Positions 53,882 to 64,000 of a DNA stretch of 64,000 nucleotides are shown here, one piece after another (the first letter of the stretch is position 1; each line of letters begins with the position of its first letter). Location of the stretch: contig MU119327.1 of NCBI GenBank assembly GCA_014904845.1, positions 62,001-126,000 of the forward strand, read 5' to 3'. The notes under the pieces were generated by a model. That model searched no databases and was not told the DNA's origin. It worked only from the letters and a program-made list of their open reading frames with translations. The position numbers and the translations under genes are program-made. The stretch is from Acephala macrosclerotiorum (Eukaryota > Ascomycota > Leotiomycetes > Helotiales > Mollisiaceae).

Positions 53882-55513
53882 CTAAGAATATGGCCAATTG
53901 GAGTTGGCCGACACAACGTACGTATGGCCTCTCCTTCCAGTGTCCGGCCTATAATCATGCCAACAAGTTAAGATTGTACCCTCAGTCACTTTCGATGGTG
54001 TTCTGGGTCGCACTTTCTCAGCCTTAAATACCACAGGTTGGAAAAGGTGCATAAATGTAGACTCGAAGATCAACTTCCCAGACTTATCCTTCTTGAACTT
54101 GGATTCTCCTTGCCATTGATCGCTCCCATCCACAGTGGTGAAGATATCGGTTCTCCCCCTCCATCTGATGTACCACTCATTCTGACCTTGCGGAGAGTCG
54201 CCTGGCCAGCAACCTGATTGAAGAACACATTCCTGCTCGAATTTCTTGAGCGTGTCTGGATGATTTGAGATTGGGCCGTTCTTGGGGCTAAAACGCATGA
54301 CACCCCATAATTCCTTCCCAAAATCGAATGTTGCCCAGAGTTGTCGAGACACTCGGGTGTGAAGAGGATTGTTGGAAATGCGAAATGTCATCGTCAAAGG
54401 AGCCTCATCATCCACTCCCAGACATTCCCTGAGCCAAGGCGAATCTTTGACTTCCCAATGACCTGCTACGTCCCAGGACCAATCCGGAGGAGTTTCTATA
54501 ACCTTTTTGAAGCCCCTGGCACCTGGTATGACTTGTTGAGGGACCGAATCTAGTTGCCGAGAAATCAAATTTCGCTCCTGTTCGGCCTTTGTACCTCCTC
54601 GGGGAGCCGGTTTGTCGCTCTGAGCTGAAGCAGGCTTGCCTCGCCCCCGCCGTGCTTTTCGAGCTGGGACATTCTCCAATTCGGATTTTACCTGGGGACC
54701 TGACTCCAAATCATCAGAATCGTCATCCGAGTCTTCCCAGTCAGTATTCCACAATGCACCCCACTTGTCTTTCAGGGACGAAGGTGAGCATGCTTCTTCT
54801 GTGAGGTTCGCAGTCTTCAAAGCATCGAACAGAAATATGTTTCCGTCGTAAGCCCAACAGAAAACTATCTTCAAGCCACGGAAGTCTTCCGTACTAGACG
54901 GAACGTCTCGCATGAACTCCACTGCGCAGTTAATTTCATCCTCTCCGCCAACATGTTTGTCTACCAATAAGCCTCCTGCCTTGCCTCTCCATCTCATAAG
55001 CCATGTCTTATAATCTGGACCAGGTTCTATGTTCCGTCTCAAAGAACATGCTCGCTCAAATGCAGCCAACTTTATAGTGTCATTGGGTTTGGAACCCGGG
55101 GGTTTTCTGGGACAAAGTCGCATAATGCCTTGGACTTCCCCAAACCGAAAATCTGCGTACCATTGGGAATCATCTGGCTCGTGTGTTGAGTGGAAAAGCT
55201 TAAAGGAGAAGCCTTTGAATTTGAGTTTAAATTTTGGCTTCATGTGGACGTAACAATTGGTAATCTTGTAGACTCCCTCCACGTCCCACGATGCTGCCAG
55301 CGCATCTGCATTGCGAGCAGCGATGAAAGAAGATGTTGTAGCAGGCCGTTTCGACTTTTGAGCGGCAGCATCGACCTCTTTGCCCTTCTTGCTCGAGTCG
55401 TCGCTGAGTGGTCGTTTCAAGGAATTTGTGGATTTCGGCTGAAGTGCGGTAGAGGTGGTCGACATGCTGGCGTCTAAAGGAGCTTGCTTCTTGCTCCGAG
55501 TTACTCGAGGCAT
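53882..55513 (-). CDS. Unrecognised protein with an internally duplicated domain, 543 aa
   Basis: This is a single exon. The start chosen is MPRVTRSKKQ at 55513, which begins a basic, nuclear-type N-terminus (KKGKEVDAAAQKSKRPATT). The frame is open upstream to about 55705, with another ATG near 55660. Two copies of one domain follow: about residues 75-235 (SWDVEGVYKITN, WYADFRFGEVQGIMRLCPRK, YKTWLMRWRGKAGG) and about 346-505 (SWDVAGHWEVKD, LWATFDFGKELWGVMRFSPK, NEWYIRWRGRTDIF). Shared landmarks are SWDV-G, the F(R/D)FG-G-MR-(C/S)P(R/K) block, an FE(R/Q)(A/E)C helix and W-RWRG. A linker rich in Asp/Ser (WEDSDDDSDDLES) and a basic RGRGK stretch lie between them. I know no family for the domain. 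A nuclear, possibly chromatin-associated role is inferred from the linker only. It starts 257 bases from the divergent CLP1. Confidence 0.8.
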   Translation of the reverse strand: MPRVTRSKKQAPLDASMSTTSTALQPKSTNSLKRPLSDDSSKKGKEVDAAAQKSKRPATTSSFIAARNADALAASWDVEGVYKITNCYVHMKPKFKLKFKGFSFKLFHSTHEPDDSQWYADFRFGEVQGIMRLCPRKPPGSKPNDTIKLAAFERACSLRRNIEPGPDYKTWLMRWRGKAGGLLVDKHVGGEDEINCAVEFMRDVPSSTEDFRGLKIVFCWAYDGNIFLFDALKTANLTEEACSPSSLKDKWGALWNTDWEDSDDDSDDLESGPQVKSELENVPARKARRGRGKPASAQSDKPAPRGGTKAEQERNLISRQLDSVPQQVIPGARGFKKVIETPPDWSWDVAGHWEVKDSPWLRECLGVDDEAPLTMTFRISNNPLHTRVSRQLWATFDFGKELWGVMRFSPKNGPISNHPDTLKKFEQECVLQSGCWPGDSPQGQNEWYIRWRGRTDIFTTVDGSDQWQGESKFKKDKSGKLIFESTFMHLFQPVVFKAEKVRPRTPSKVTEGTILTCWHDYRPDTGRRGHTYVVSANSNWPYS

Positions 55514-55769
55514 TTTGGCACCTGTTTGAAATATATTCCCACCGAATAATGGCTGACTGCTGTGGGTAAAAGTCCCCGATGAATTGAAATTTGGAATGTT
55601 GATGAATGCTACGCGACGACGCGGCATCGAAAGTAAATAAAAACACGAAGTCACAGAAAACATCAAACCGCCCCCACAAGGCTGAAGCTCAAGACCCCTG
55701 CTCACCTAGCCTTAAAGCCTATTATTCTCCCCAGCGAACAACCAAACCTCGAATAACGACCAAGAAGAA

Positions 55770-57348
55770 ATGTCGATTCCAGGTCTGGGACAAGCTGCGC
55801 CGGCGGTGAGCATTCAAATATCATGTGCGAGAGGTTGGCACTAACTGAGAAAATAGGCTGCGTTCTCTGCCCCAATTTTCGAAGCACCAGTAGCTGCCCA
55901 CGAGCTTCAAGCAAACTCAGAATGGCGCTTTGAAGTCGAAATCGGAGAGAAAATCGATGTCAGAGTACGAGAACCCCCTTCGACTTAAATTCCAAGCTGA
56001 CGAGGTTCTAGATCCTCTCAGGAACGGCAGAGATATTCGGAACAGAACTCGCAGTCAACCACCTCTACACATTCCGCGGAATCAAGTCCTCAATATACAC
56101 CTGGCATGGTTGCAGGATAGAAGTGACAGGGACATGCGAGGAGTACACAGCAGAGGAGACGCCGATGACACAGTATGTCAATACACATTTCGCCTTAGAG
56201 AAGTTGCGAGACGAGGCAGCGCAGAATGGACGTGAGGGCCCGAGAGTGCTGGTGGTTGGACCAACGAATGCAGGAAAGACGAGCTTAGTGAAGCTGCTGA
56301 CGGCATATGCGTTGCGAATGGGACGGCAGCCTATGGTCATCAATACCGATAATAGAGAAGGGTTACTGTCAATTCCTGGAACCTTGACTGCAACGCCGTT
56401 TGCTTCGATTATTGATGTGGAGCAGGGTTGGGGAAGCAGTCCTACGAGTACATCCAGTCCGATACCTGTCAAGCTACCTTTATGTTATTACTATGGATCA
56501 CCAAGTCCGGAGGACAATACGAAGCTGTACAAGCCACTTATCACAAGGTTGGCATTGGCAGCTACCAGCAGATTGACGGACGACCCAGCTATCAGATCAA
56601 CAGGGATGATCATTGATACTCCAGGGGTCATAAGTCAAGGCAAGGGAGGATTTGACCTAATATCACATATTGTATCAGAGTTCTCAGGTCAGTACAAACT
56701 AAGTACTTGCTTTGGACGACTCGCTGACATCTTTACACAGTCAATACCGTGCTTGTGATTGGCTCAGAGAGATTACATAGCGAAATGCTTCGAAAGTTCT
56801 CGACATACCGCACAAGTACTGGCGAAACAATCACTCTTGTCAAGCTCGACAAATCTGGTGGTTGCGTTGATCGAGATGATACATTCATGCACCAAACCAA
56901 CGAAGCAGCTATCAAGGAGTACTTCTTCGGCAATGCCAGAACGACGCTCAGCCCTCATACCCAGACCGTAGGCTACGATGACCTCCTGATATACAAGATC
57001 CGGGAAGGTAATCTGCCAGCTCCCCCTATCTTAGAACTAAGCTGACAATTGATAGCACACGTAAACTCATTCCTTCCCGGTGGAGTCGAGGAAACAGAGC
57101 AAGGACTCTTCGAGAAGGCGGAACCCAACCCCTCGATGCAGCACTGCATACTTGCAGTAATGTATGCTTCGGTGAACGATTCCCAGGATACAGTCAGGGA
57201 TGCTAGCGTAATGGGGTTTGTGTACGTAGCAGAAGTGGATGAAACAAAGCGAAGATTGAGGGTCTTGCAACCAATGAATACCAGAATCGCTGATAGACCA
57301 TTGATTTGGGGCAGCTGGCCAGAAGCTGCTGTGAGTCTGGTGGGTTAA
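55770..57348 (+). CDS. CLP1: Pre-mRNA cleavage factor subunit Clp1
   Basis: Exons 55770-55805, 55857-55964, 56012-56687, 56741-57007 and 57056-57348 give 459 aa. The N-terminal beta domain is clear (EWRFEVEIGEKIDVRILSGT, EIFGTELAVNHLYTFRG, SIYTWHGCRIEVTGTCEEY). The P-loop is VVGPTNAGKTSLVKLL with Lys137. Walker B-like and lid regions follow (MIIDTPGVISQGKGGFDLIS, VLVIGSERLHSEMLRKF, KLDKSGGCVDRD). The C-terminal domain contains MQHCILAVMYASVNDS and GFVYVAEVDETKRRLRVL. The N-A-G-K-T-S variant of the P-loop is typical of ascomycete Clp1, which binds ATP but is not thought to act as a polynucleotide kinase. It forms cleavage factor IA with Pcf11 in the nucleus. Confidence 0.95.
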
Positions 57349-57692
57349 TTAATGATACCTCTTTGCGAAAAAGACTCGTTTACTTTTCCATTCGTGTCCA
57401 TTAAATTATGATGTTCTGAAAATTAGAATCACTTCGTCACTTTCGGACAAGTTCCATAGGAGAGTATTGATTTGTGATTCGCGAATTATATCCGATTCCA
57501 ATGTCCCAAACAACCAAGTACAATACAATGTAGGATGTCCTGAACGCCTGTCACTCGCCGGTGCAATCGTTCAGTCCATCGTTACACGTTCCATCATGAA
57601 AACACCCGTAATGCTCGTCTTTCCTCTGTTCCTTTTCGTCTCTCATCCTTCTCTCTCCCAAGCCCCTACTCCCCTGAATGTACGTGAATGTC
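57349..57692. other. Convergent 3' region between CLP1 and the PMP3-like gene
   Basis: No gene is supported. It contains copy 2 of the dispersed repeat. The plus-strand frame 57467-57961 is the repeat plus antisense of the PMP3-like gene. Confidence 0.5.
57469..57533. repeat. Dispersed repeat, copy 2
   Basis: This matches 22564-22628 without gaps at about 80 percent by my count, same orientation. Both copies give a similar short reading (ICDxxI, SNxPNxQVQxNV), which could mean a common coding ancestor or a conserved non-coding element. Confidence 0.6.
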
Positions 57693-58151
57693 TTAGTCAC
57701 TCGTCTGAATCTTGTTATCGCCCTTCACAGCCTGCTCATAGCTCGGTGGCACCGCGCCGTTACTCGACCCCTCAGCAGCATTCGACCACGTCCCATTCGC
57801 CTCCTGATGAACCTGCGGAGCCATCGTTGCCGTCGTCCCATAACCCTGTGCCGCTCCACCGCCCTGTTGTCTTCCTCCAGCAGGAACTCTGTGACTGCCT
57901 CCATTCGGGCTCGAGACCACAATATACGTTACACGAGCTCCTTCCGCATCTCCCGGAATAGGCTCGTAGTAATCTGGTTCAGGGAATTTGGCGATAATGT
58001 ACCAGGCGTGCAGAAGGCCGGGGATGTAGCCTAGCATGCAGAGACAGATATTAATGAGGGAATCGGCGCTGCAGATGCCGGTTTTGACCCAGACGGCGAG
58101 GGGTGGGAAGAGGATGGCAATGAGACCGAGGAAGATGTCTGCGGAGCACAT
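57693..58151 (-). CDS. PMP3/SNA-family small membrane proteolipid with C-terminal PPxY tail
   Basis: This is a single exon of 152 aa. The first 55 residues are the UPF0057/Pmp3 domain: MCSADIFLGLIAILFPPLAV, KTGICSADSLINICLCMLGY and IPGLLHAWYIIAK form two membrane helices with the conserved PPLAV and LGYIPG turns. The rest is a hydrophilic Gly/Ala/Gln-rich tail ending with VPPSYEQAVKG, where Pro135-Tyr138 is a PPxY motif. In yeast Sna3 the same layout recruits the Rsp5 ubiquitin ligase and guides sorting to the vacuole; Pmp3 itself lacks the tail. A Sna3-like role at the plasma membrane or in multivesicular bodies is likely. The start is the ATG directly before the domain; upstream frame extensions lack similarity. 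Confidence 0.9.
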   Translation of the reverse strand: MCSADIFLGLIAILFPPLAVWVKTGICSADSLINICLCMLGYIPGLLHAWYIIAKFPEPDYYEPIPGDAEGARVTYIVVSSPNGGSHRVPAGGRQQGGGAAQGYGTTATMAPQVHQEANGTWSNAAEGSSNGAVPPSYEQAVKGDNKIQTSD

Positions 58152-58508
58152 TTTGAGGGTTTGTAGGTATTGAGATTCGATTCTTTGATGCCGGAGTGCG
58201 CCGGATGTATTTGTTGTTTTTGATGGGGTAGTAATTCGAGTGTATCTGAGTCGAAGACGAAGAGAGTGTGATGGGGTTCGTATGGTTCTTAAGACAAATG
58301 AGTGGCACGATGCGTCTTGTGATTGTGATGCCTGAAGATGACGCCTCTCGGTAGTACTTCTTCCTCTTTGGCGGTGGCTGAGTCGGAATAAGGCGCTAGT
58401 GGTGCTACCCCACGCTAATCGATAAAGAAAGGCGACAATCAGGCACAAAAAAAGCTTCTAGGTCGGAAGTGCGTCAACAACAAAGTCAACGTCGATAAAA
58501 TTGTCAAA
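58152..58508. promoter_or_regulatory. Divergent promoter region of the PMP3-like and RPC37 genes
   Basis: The 357 bases separate two start codons pointing away from each other, so both promoters must lie here. I cannot point to a specific factor site with confidence. Confidence 0.5.
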
Positions 58509-59642
58509 ATGGCGGATGTCGAAATGGAGGATCCGGATCCCATCAGAGCATCATACGATGTCTTCATCAAACCTCATATGTCCGGTACTCGACAAGTCTA
58601 CATCCTCCAATTCTCGAACCGTGACTCGAGACAGCATTACTCTGCGGCGCACGACTCACAGCCCTTGAATATGCGCGTGAAGCCCACTGCCGGTATGGTC
58701 GAGATTGATGTTCCTATGGATGTCAGACATAATTACGATAAGGACAAGGGCGTCAAATGGGGTGGTGCAATGAAGAAGAGCAAAGCAAACCATGGTCTTC
58801 CAGGTGGATTTGGAATTGGTGGATCAATCGCGTCCGCAAGGGGAAAACAGAAGAATATGTCAGAGGTGGATGAAGAGCAACAAAGGATCCTAGATGACTT
58901 CGAATTCGCTGTTAAGAGCGAGCAAGTCTTGGTCAAGCAGACATTGGGCGGACAGACGGTTCCAAATGAAGAAAATACACCACAGTATATGATTGGGACC
59001 TTCCAAAAGGGTAAGTCTCCTTGTCTCAATCACTGGAGTATTCGCTGACATTGGCTTCCAGATCAATTGCATCTTACGCCTGTTGACAATATTGTCCAGA
59101 TGCGACCACAATTCCACCACATCGATGCTCAATCCGAGGCAGACCGAGTCGGTCGTCGAGCTGAAGCCGGTCCAGGAAGAGCAACAGAAGCTCGAGCTGT
59201 CCATATGATTGTTAAAAACGCTATGGACGGTGAAGAAGAGTCAAGTGATACCATGGCTCAGCGAATCTCAACAGCTCAAGCTGAACAATGGAAGAGCCAT
59301 CGATTCGTCGACGAAATGGAGGACGAGGCTTGGAAGGCTTATGAGGAGAACCTGTTTGTGGGAGCTAGATTTGGGATTCAAGGAGAAGGTGCAGAAACCA
59401 GTGATCTTTTGGCGAACTTACCCACCTTAAAGAGTAACTTGGATGATGGCGAGTATCTGGACCACATCAGTGCTCCACGAGATGCTGCCAAGTTGTCGAG
59501 AAGCAAGAAAATCCCCAAGAGCAAGAAAGGCAAGGAAAAGGAGACTGCTACTACCGAGACTGTGGAGAGTGATACATCAAGTACGCTCTCGGATTCCTCC
59601 GGTGATGAAGGCGACGACGGCGAAGCAATTGCTGCCTCTTAA
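58509..59642 (+). CDS. RPC37: RNA polymerase III subunit Rpc37 (RPC5/Sin-like)
   Basis: Exons 58509-59010 and 59062-59642 give 360 aa. The Sin/RPC5 signature is present: DPIRASYDVFIKP, RQVYILQFSNRDSRQHY, VEIDVPMDVRHNYDKDKGVK and WGGAMKKSK in the first half, then YMIGTFQKDQLHLTPVDNIV, QMRPQFHHIDAQSEADR after the intron. The C-terminal tail is Ser/Asp/Glu and Lys-rich, as in fungal orthologues. Rpc37 dimerises with Rpc53 on Pol III and supports termination and reinitiation at tRNA and 5S genes. The mapped length is longer than yeast Rpc37 (282 aa), mainly through the tail and a Gly-rich insert around residues 95-110. Confidence 0.93.
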
Positions 59643-60044
59643 CGATTATTTGTTCTTGCATGCATTTTCTGGAGCAAAAAAAGGAAAAGATACCCCGCAT
59701 AGCTGAGAGCTTGCAAATGTATAGGAAATTAAGAAAACTGCACATTTCTAGGTATGGCTTCCAAGTGAAACAATTGTCAACTCTCAGAGAGAACCTTCGT
59801 CAAATTATGCTCCTTATTTTGACTTTCAGACAAAGAGCTCGCGTGCAGCGGTCCATACCCCCTGCCCTACCCTTGGTTTGCTCGGAGAAATACCTATCTT
59901 AACGCCGAAGCCACTGGAATTTACGATAAGAATCGAGCTCGCGATACCTCAACTCCAGGCGTCATCAAACGTAGAGAGCTTACTCAAGTTCTCAATAACT
60001 TCACCGCACAATTGCATTTTTGCTCACAATTGCGGTCCTCCAAT
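59643..60044. other. Spacer between RPC37 and DDB1
   Basis: This contains the 3' flank of RPC37 and the 5' leader of DDB1, both on the plus strand. Small frames have no domain. Confidence 0.45.
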
Positions 60045-63000
60045 ATGGCATATCTTGCCCCCATACACCGGCCCAGCAGCGTTCGCCATGCGCTCAGGCT
60101 TAATCTTCTGGATCCGGACGTAGAATGTTTAGTTATTGCGTAGGGATCACTTCAAGCCTCTGAAGCTTCTACTGACCTATTCTACAGCAAAGGGCCTCGA
60201 TTAGAGATATGGCAAGCAAACGAAAAGGACTTTGTCATGACCGAATCACATCAGATCTATGGCACCATCTCCATGCTCGCGAAGATTCGACCCATCGGCA
60301 GCTCGACAGACCTCCTCTTTGTTGGCACACAACAATTCCAATACTTTACAATAGGTTTCGATCCAGAGACACAGCGCTTAGAGACAAAGCAAAGATTTGA
60401 AGATGTGGCAGATAAATATCTGCGGGATACGCAAAGCAGAGACCTATGTCTTGTTGACCCTACGGGAAAGTACCTGGTCTTGGAACTTTTTGAGGGAGTG
60501 TTAAATCTCATCAAAATTCTGAAGCCACGGAAAGGTCGACAGGGAGATTTGGAAGCACCGCATCAGGTTCGCATCACGGAGACCAAGGTTCGCTCCATGG
60601 TATTCCTCCACACCGAGACGAAATCGCCCAAGCTTGCTTTCCTGATCTCTGATCCAAAGACTGGGGAAGTACGATTAGTCGCCTATAGGCTTGTAGATGA
60701 TAAGTCGGTGTACTCGAATTTCGATCCTATCAAACACCGGGAAAATGATATTGGTGACTTGGATATTGGTGCTAGCCACCTTATACCAGTCTCGAAAGGA
60801 GACGCAAACGACAAGAGGTACATTGTCCGCCATTCGACTGTTGCAAAGGCGCATCTCGGTGGTGTTATTATTGTTGGAGAGACAAAGTTCACATACCTAG
60901 ACGATGAGAGCAAAGCTACAGTGGAGCACGCCCTGGACGAAGCTTCAGTCTTTGTGGCCTGGGAGCAACTCAATAATTTGACTTACATCTTAGGAGACGA
61001 ATTCGGCGGTCTCCACTTACTGACCATCCAAGTCGATGGCCAGGAAGTGCATGGTATGAAGCTACAAAAGATAGGCAAAGCAGCCAAGGCCACGGTCATG
61101 GTACACCTTGGGGATGGATTTGTCTTCATTGGTTCCCATGAAGGCGATTCTCAATTCGTCCAGTTGAACATTGAAGCTGCACTGTCCGCCTCACCAACAA
61201 TGGACGATGAAAAGAAGACTCCTCTCAAATTAATACAGACAATGTCAAATATCGCCCCCGTGTTGGACTTTGCAGTCATGGACATGGGTGGGCGAGAAGG
61301 AGAAACCCTATCAAATGAGTACTCTACTGGTCAGGCTCGAATAGTTACCGGAAGTGGTGTTTATGAATCAGGAAGCTTTAGGAGTGTCAGAAGTGGTGTC
61401 GGTCTAGATGACATTGGTATCATGGCCGATGATATGATTGATATCAGAGGTGTTTGGTCACTTCGATCGAGTTCGAAGTCAGAATATGACGATACGTTGG
61501 TTGTGTCAACACCTGTTGAGACTCGAATATTCAGGTTTGACAACGAGGATATCGAAGAAGTTGCCGATTTCAGAGGAATGTCGGTTGACGAGGAGACTCT
61601 ACTGGCGATGACCTTGCCAAATGGGGATATCATACAAATCACGAGCCGTTTTGTACGAAAGCTTGGACAAGGTCCTCAATATGTTGCTGCGGAATGGCCT
61701 GCACCACCAGACCAAATCATCACCACTGCATCAGCGAGCGGGTACGCTGTTCTGGTATCATGCAATGGTGTCACTCTCCATTCATTATCCATTGAATTAG
61801 GCCTTCAAGAGATAGCAGTGCAAAATCTCCAGGAAGGTGATCAGGTAGCTTGCATATATACCTCGAACGAGTTCCCTGATATAGGAGTTGTTGGTTTCTG
61901 GAACTCTGGCACCATCTCTATCCTGAACCTGGTAGACCTGGACATCATATTTTCACAAGATATCCGTCGGAAGAATGATGCTTCGATACCAAGAAACGTT
62001 GCTTTGACACAAGTCTTGCCACGGTCCATTTCAGGCCCTACTCTATTCGTTGCGATGGAAGACGGTATTGTGTTGACCTTCAATGTTGACCAGCAATTTC
62101 ACTTGTCGGGCAGGAAGAGTATAGTCCTAGGCACCCAACAAGCTCGATTTCATATTCTGCCACGACCCGACGGACTCTCCAATGTCTTCGCAACATGTGA
62201 GCACCCCAGCTTAATTTACGGTTCCGAAGGTCGGATCGTCTATTCTGCTGTCACAGCAGATAATGCTGTATGTGTCTGTCCATTCGACGCCGAAGCATAC
62301 CCAAATTGCATTGGTCTCGCCGTCGGTGGCACTCTCAAGATCTGCAAAGTCGACTCGGAGAGAAGAACGCATATTAAATCAATGCCATTAGGAATGACAA
62401 TCCGGAGGTTAGCATATTCTCCGAGCGAACGAGCCTTTGGAATCGGTTGTATCAGCCGAAAGTTAGTCAAAGGCGAGGAGGTAGTCGAGAACACTTTCCA
62501 ACTCGTCGAAGATATGATGTTCGGACAACTGGGCAAGCCATACGTTCTTGATGCCAGAAACGGTCCCGAGGTTATTGACTGCGTTATCTGCGCCGAGTTA
62601 CCCATCTCAGATACGATGGACGAGCCAGCAGAACGATTCATCATAGGCACTACTTTCCTTTCGAACGAGCTAGCAGAACCAAATCAACGGGGTCGAATCC
62701 TAGTCTTTGGCATAGATGCCCAAAAGACACCTTACCTCGTCACAAGTCTCACACTTAAGTGCGCATGTCGACGTCTAGCTATGCTAGGTAACAAGATCGT
62801 TGCTGTGTTATACAAGACGGTTGTGGTATATAACTACAACGAAGCCAGCACTCCACAACTCATCAAAGCAGCTACCTACCGCTGCGCAACTGTCCCCATC
62901 GATATCGCGGTAACGGGAAACACGGTCGCGATTGCGGATATGATGCAATCGCTCTCCATCGTTGAGTTCCAACCAGGCAAAGACGGGCTCCCAGATAGGT

Positions 63001-63649
63001 TGGAACAAGTAGCGAGAGACTATACTCCTTGTTGGTCTACGGCTGTGACAGACATTGACGACGATGCCTATCTTGAAAGTGATCATGATGGGAACCTTCA
63101 AGTCTTCTTGAGGAATAGAGAAGGCCCGACAGCAGAAGATAGAAAGAGATTGAGGAATGTGGGTGAATTGCATCTGGGAGAGCAGGTCAATGTTATCAGA
63201 CGGATACAAGTCGAGCCAGGTCCAAATGCTGTCGTAGTTCCGAAGGCGTTTATGGCTACGGTATGTCCCCCCTTCCCTCATTACCTTCCTTTATCTCGTC
63301 CCCTCGATCGCCTCCCCCCTCCCAAACAGCCAAGCCTAACACTCCCAAGACAGAAGGCTCTATCTACCTCCTCTCCCTAATAACCCCCAAATCCATAACC
63401 CTTCTCCTAGAACTCCAAAAACGTCTCTCAACCACAATCACCACCCTCGGCGATATCAATTTCATGCGCTACCGTCGCTACCGTAATTCTCAACGGGAAA
63501 GTCCTGAACCGGTTAGGTTTGTGGATGGAGAGTTGATTGAGAGATTTTTGGATTTGGGGGAGGAAACGCAGGAGGAGGTTGCTAGGGGACTGGGCCCCGG
63601 GGTGGAGGATTTGAGGAGTTTGGTTGAGGAGTTGAAGAGACTTCACTAG
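60045..63649 (+). CDS. DDB1: DNA damage-binding protein 1 homologue (Cul4 ligase adaptor)
   Basis: Exons 60045-60139, 60188-63260 and 63350-63649 give 1155 aa, close to the 1140 of human DDB1. The N-terminus reads MAYLAPIHRPSSVRHALRLN, then KGPRLEIWQANEKDF and MYGTI-like IYGTISMLAKIRP. Beta-propeller landmarks follow: HLGGVIIVGETKFTYLDDES, LGDEFGGLHLL, DGFVFIGSHEGDSQFVQLN, ARIVTGSGVYESGSFRSVRS and RGVWSLRSS. The CPSF-A C-terminal region has VVVYNYNEASTPQLIKAATY, DGNLQVFLRNREGPTAEDRK and VRFVDGELIERFLDLGEETQ. DDB1 joins substrate receptors to the Cul4-Rbx1 ubiquitin ligase in DNA repair and chromatin control; in filamentous fungi it is needed for DNA methylation-linked heterochromatin. The relatives Cft1 and Rse1 were considered; the spacing and these motifs fit DDB1 best. 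Confidence 0.93.
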
Positions 63650-64000
63650 CTGCCTTCGTGCAGTTGGAGGTTAGATTGGGGACGTGGGTAGAAAGAAGGG
63701 AATGAGGTGAGGTGGGACAGAACAAGTGCTAGGGAGAGAGAATGCGATGAACATGGTAGATGTGCGGTGTACAATGAGGAAACGTCTTGGTGAGTGGAAA
63801 TTTGCAGCATTTCGCTGGCGTTCACATCATCAGAGGGGTACCAGAGAGCATGAGGCCGGCGTTCTGATTCAGATGAGACATGAGATAACGCAAAAATGAC
63901 CAGAAAGAAGACCAAGAACCAGACTTGATAGTTACGCTAGACAAAATGGTATGGTGTTGCAAAATCATTCTATCAAACTCATCATAAAATGTCATGGCAA
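63650..64000. other. 3' flank of DDB1 to the window edge
   Basis: No gene is supported. The minus-strand frame 63646-63915 begins with TTG, has a hydrophobic start and no domain. Confidence 0.4.

Noticed and set aside
55514..55705. N-terminal extension of the duplicated-domain protein
   Set aside because: It opens with GTG, has atypical composition, and the basic MPRVTRSKKQ start matches a usual translation start. The upstream ATG near 55660 remains a minor alternative.
60045..63649. Possible CFT1/CPSF160 or RSE1 identity
   Set aside because: These share the propeller architecture, but the N-terminal and middle motifs and the length match DDB1 better.

Overview
The window is nuclear DNA of a filamentous ascomycete (Pezizomycotina). 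The signs are densely packed genes on both strands, introns of about 45-60 bases with GTRNGT donors and YAG acceptors, and single-copy fungal housekeeping families. Class Leotiomycetes is my best guess from the protein character; that is an inference, not something I could search. I placed exons by hand, and most multi-exon models below give an intact frame whose length divides by three.

Layout. 1-5.2 kb: an XAP5/FAM50 gene running off the left edge, a broken hemerythrin gene, and a 680-aa nuclear protein of unknown function. 5.2-7.2 kb: non-coding DNA with diverged duplications. 7.2-15 kb: FIP1 and a Nup49/Nup58-type nucleoporin (a divergent pair), a GMC oxidoreductase and a wax-synthase-like membrane acyltransferase. 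15.3-17.7 kb: a compositionally odd, palindrome-rich insert without genes. 17.7-21.4 kb: a GT31-like glycosyltransferase, a decayed frame and a minisatellite. 21.5-31.9 kb: ASA1, a Zn2Cys6 regulator, POP4 and a PlsB-type acyltransferase with a possible peroxisomal signal. 32-34.9 kb: sparse DNA with a small cysteine-rich secreted-type protein. 34.9-45.7 kb: phospholipase D, the P5A ATPase SPF1 and the vacuolar TRP channel YVC1 (frame broken at one junction). 46.3-55.5 kb: a block of three unrecognised genes (a coiled-coil protein, an HExxH protein and a protein with a duplicated domain) plus a decayed paralogue. 55.8-63.6 kb: CLP1, a PMP3/SNA3-like proteolipid, RPC37 and DDB1.

Many conserved genes form divergent pairs with 200-360 bases between starts (FIP1/NUP49, POP4/acyltransferase, duplicated-domain gene/CLP1, PMP3-like/RPC37). 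Two pre-mRNA 3'-end factors (FIP1, CLP1), an RNase P subunit (POP4) and a Pol III subunit (RPC37) are present, but nothing indicates a co-regulated cluster. The accessory material sits in three islands (15-21 kb, 32-34 kb, 46-55 kb). The last holds the best candidate for an undescribed gene set. I found no rRNA, tRNA, CRISPR array or intact transposase.
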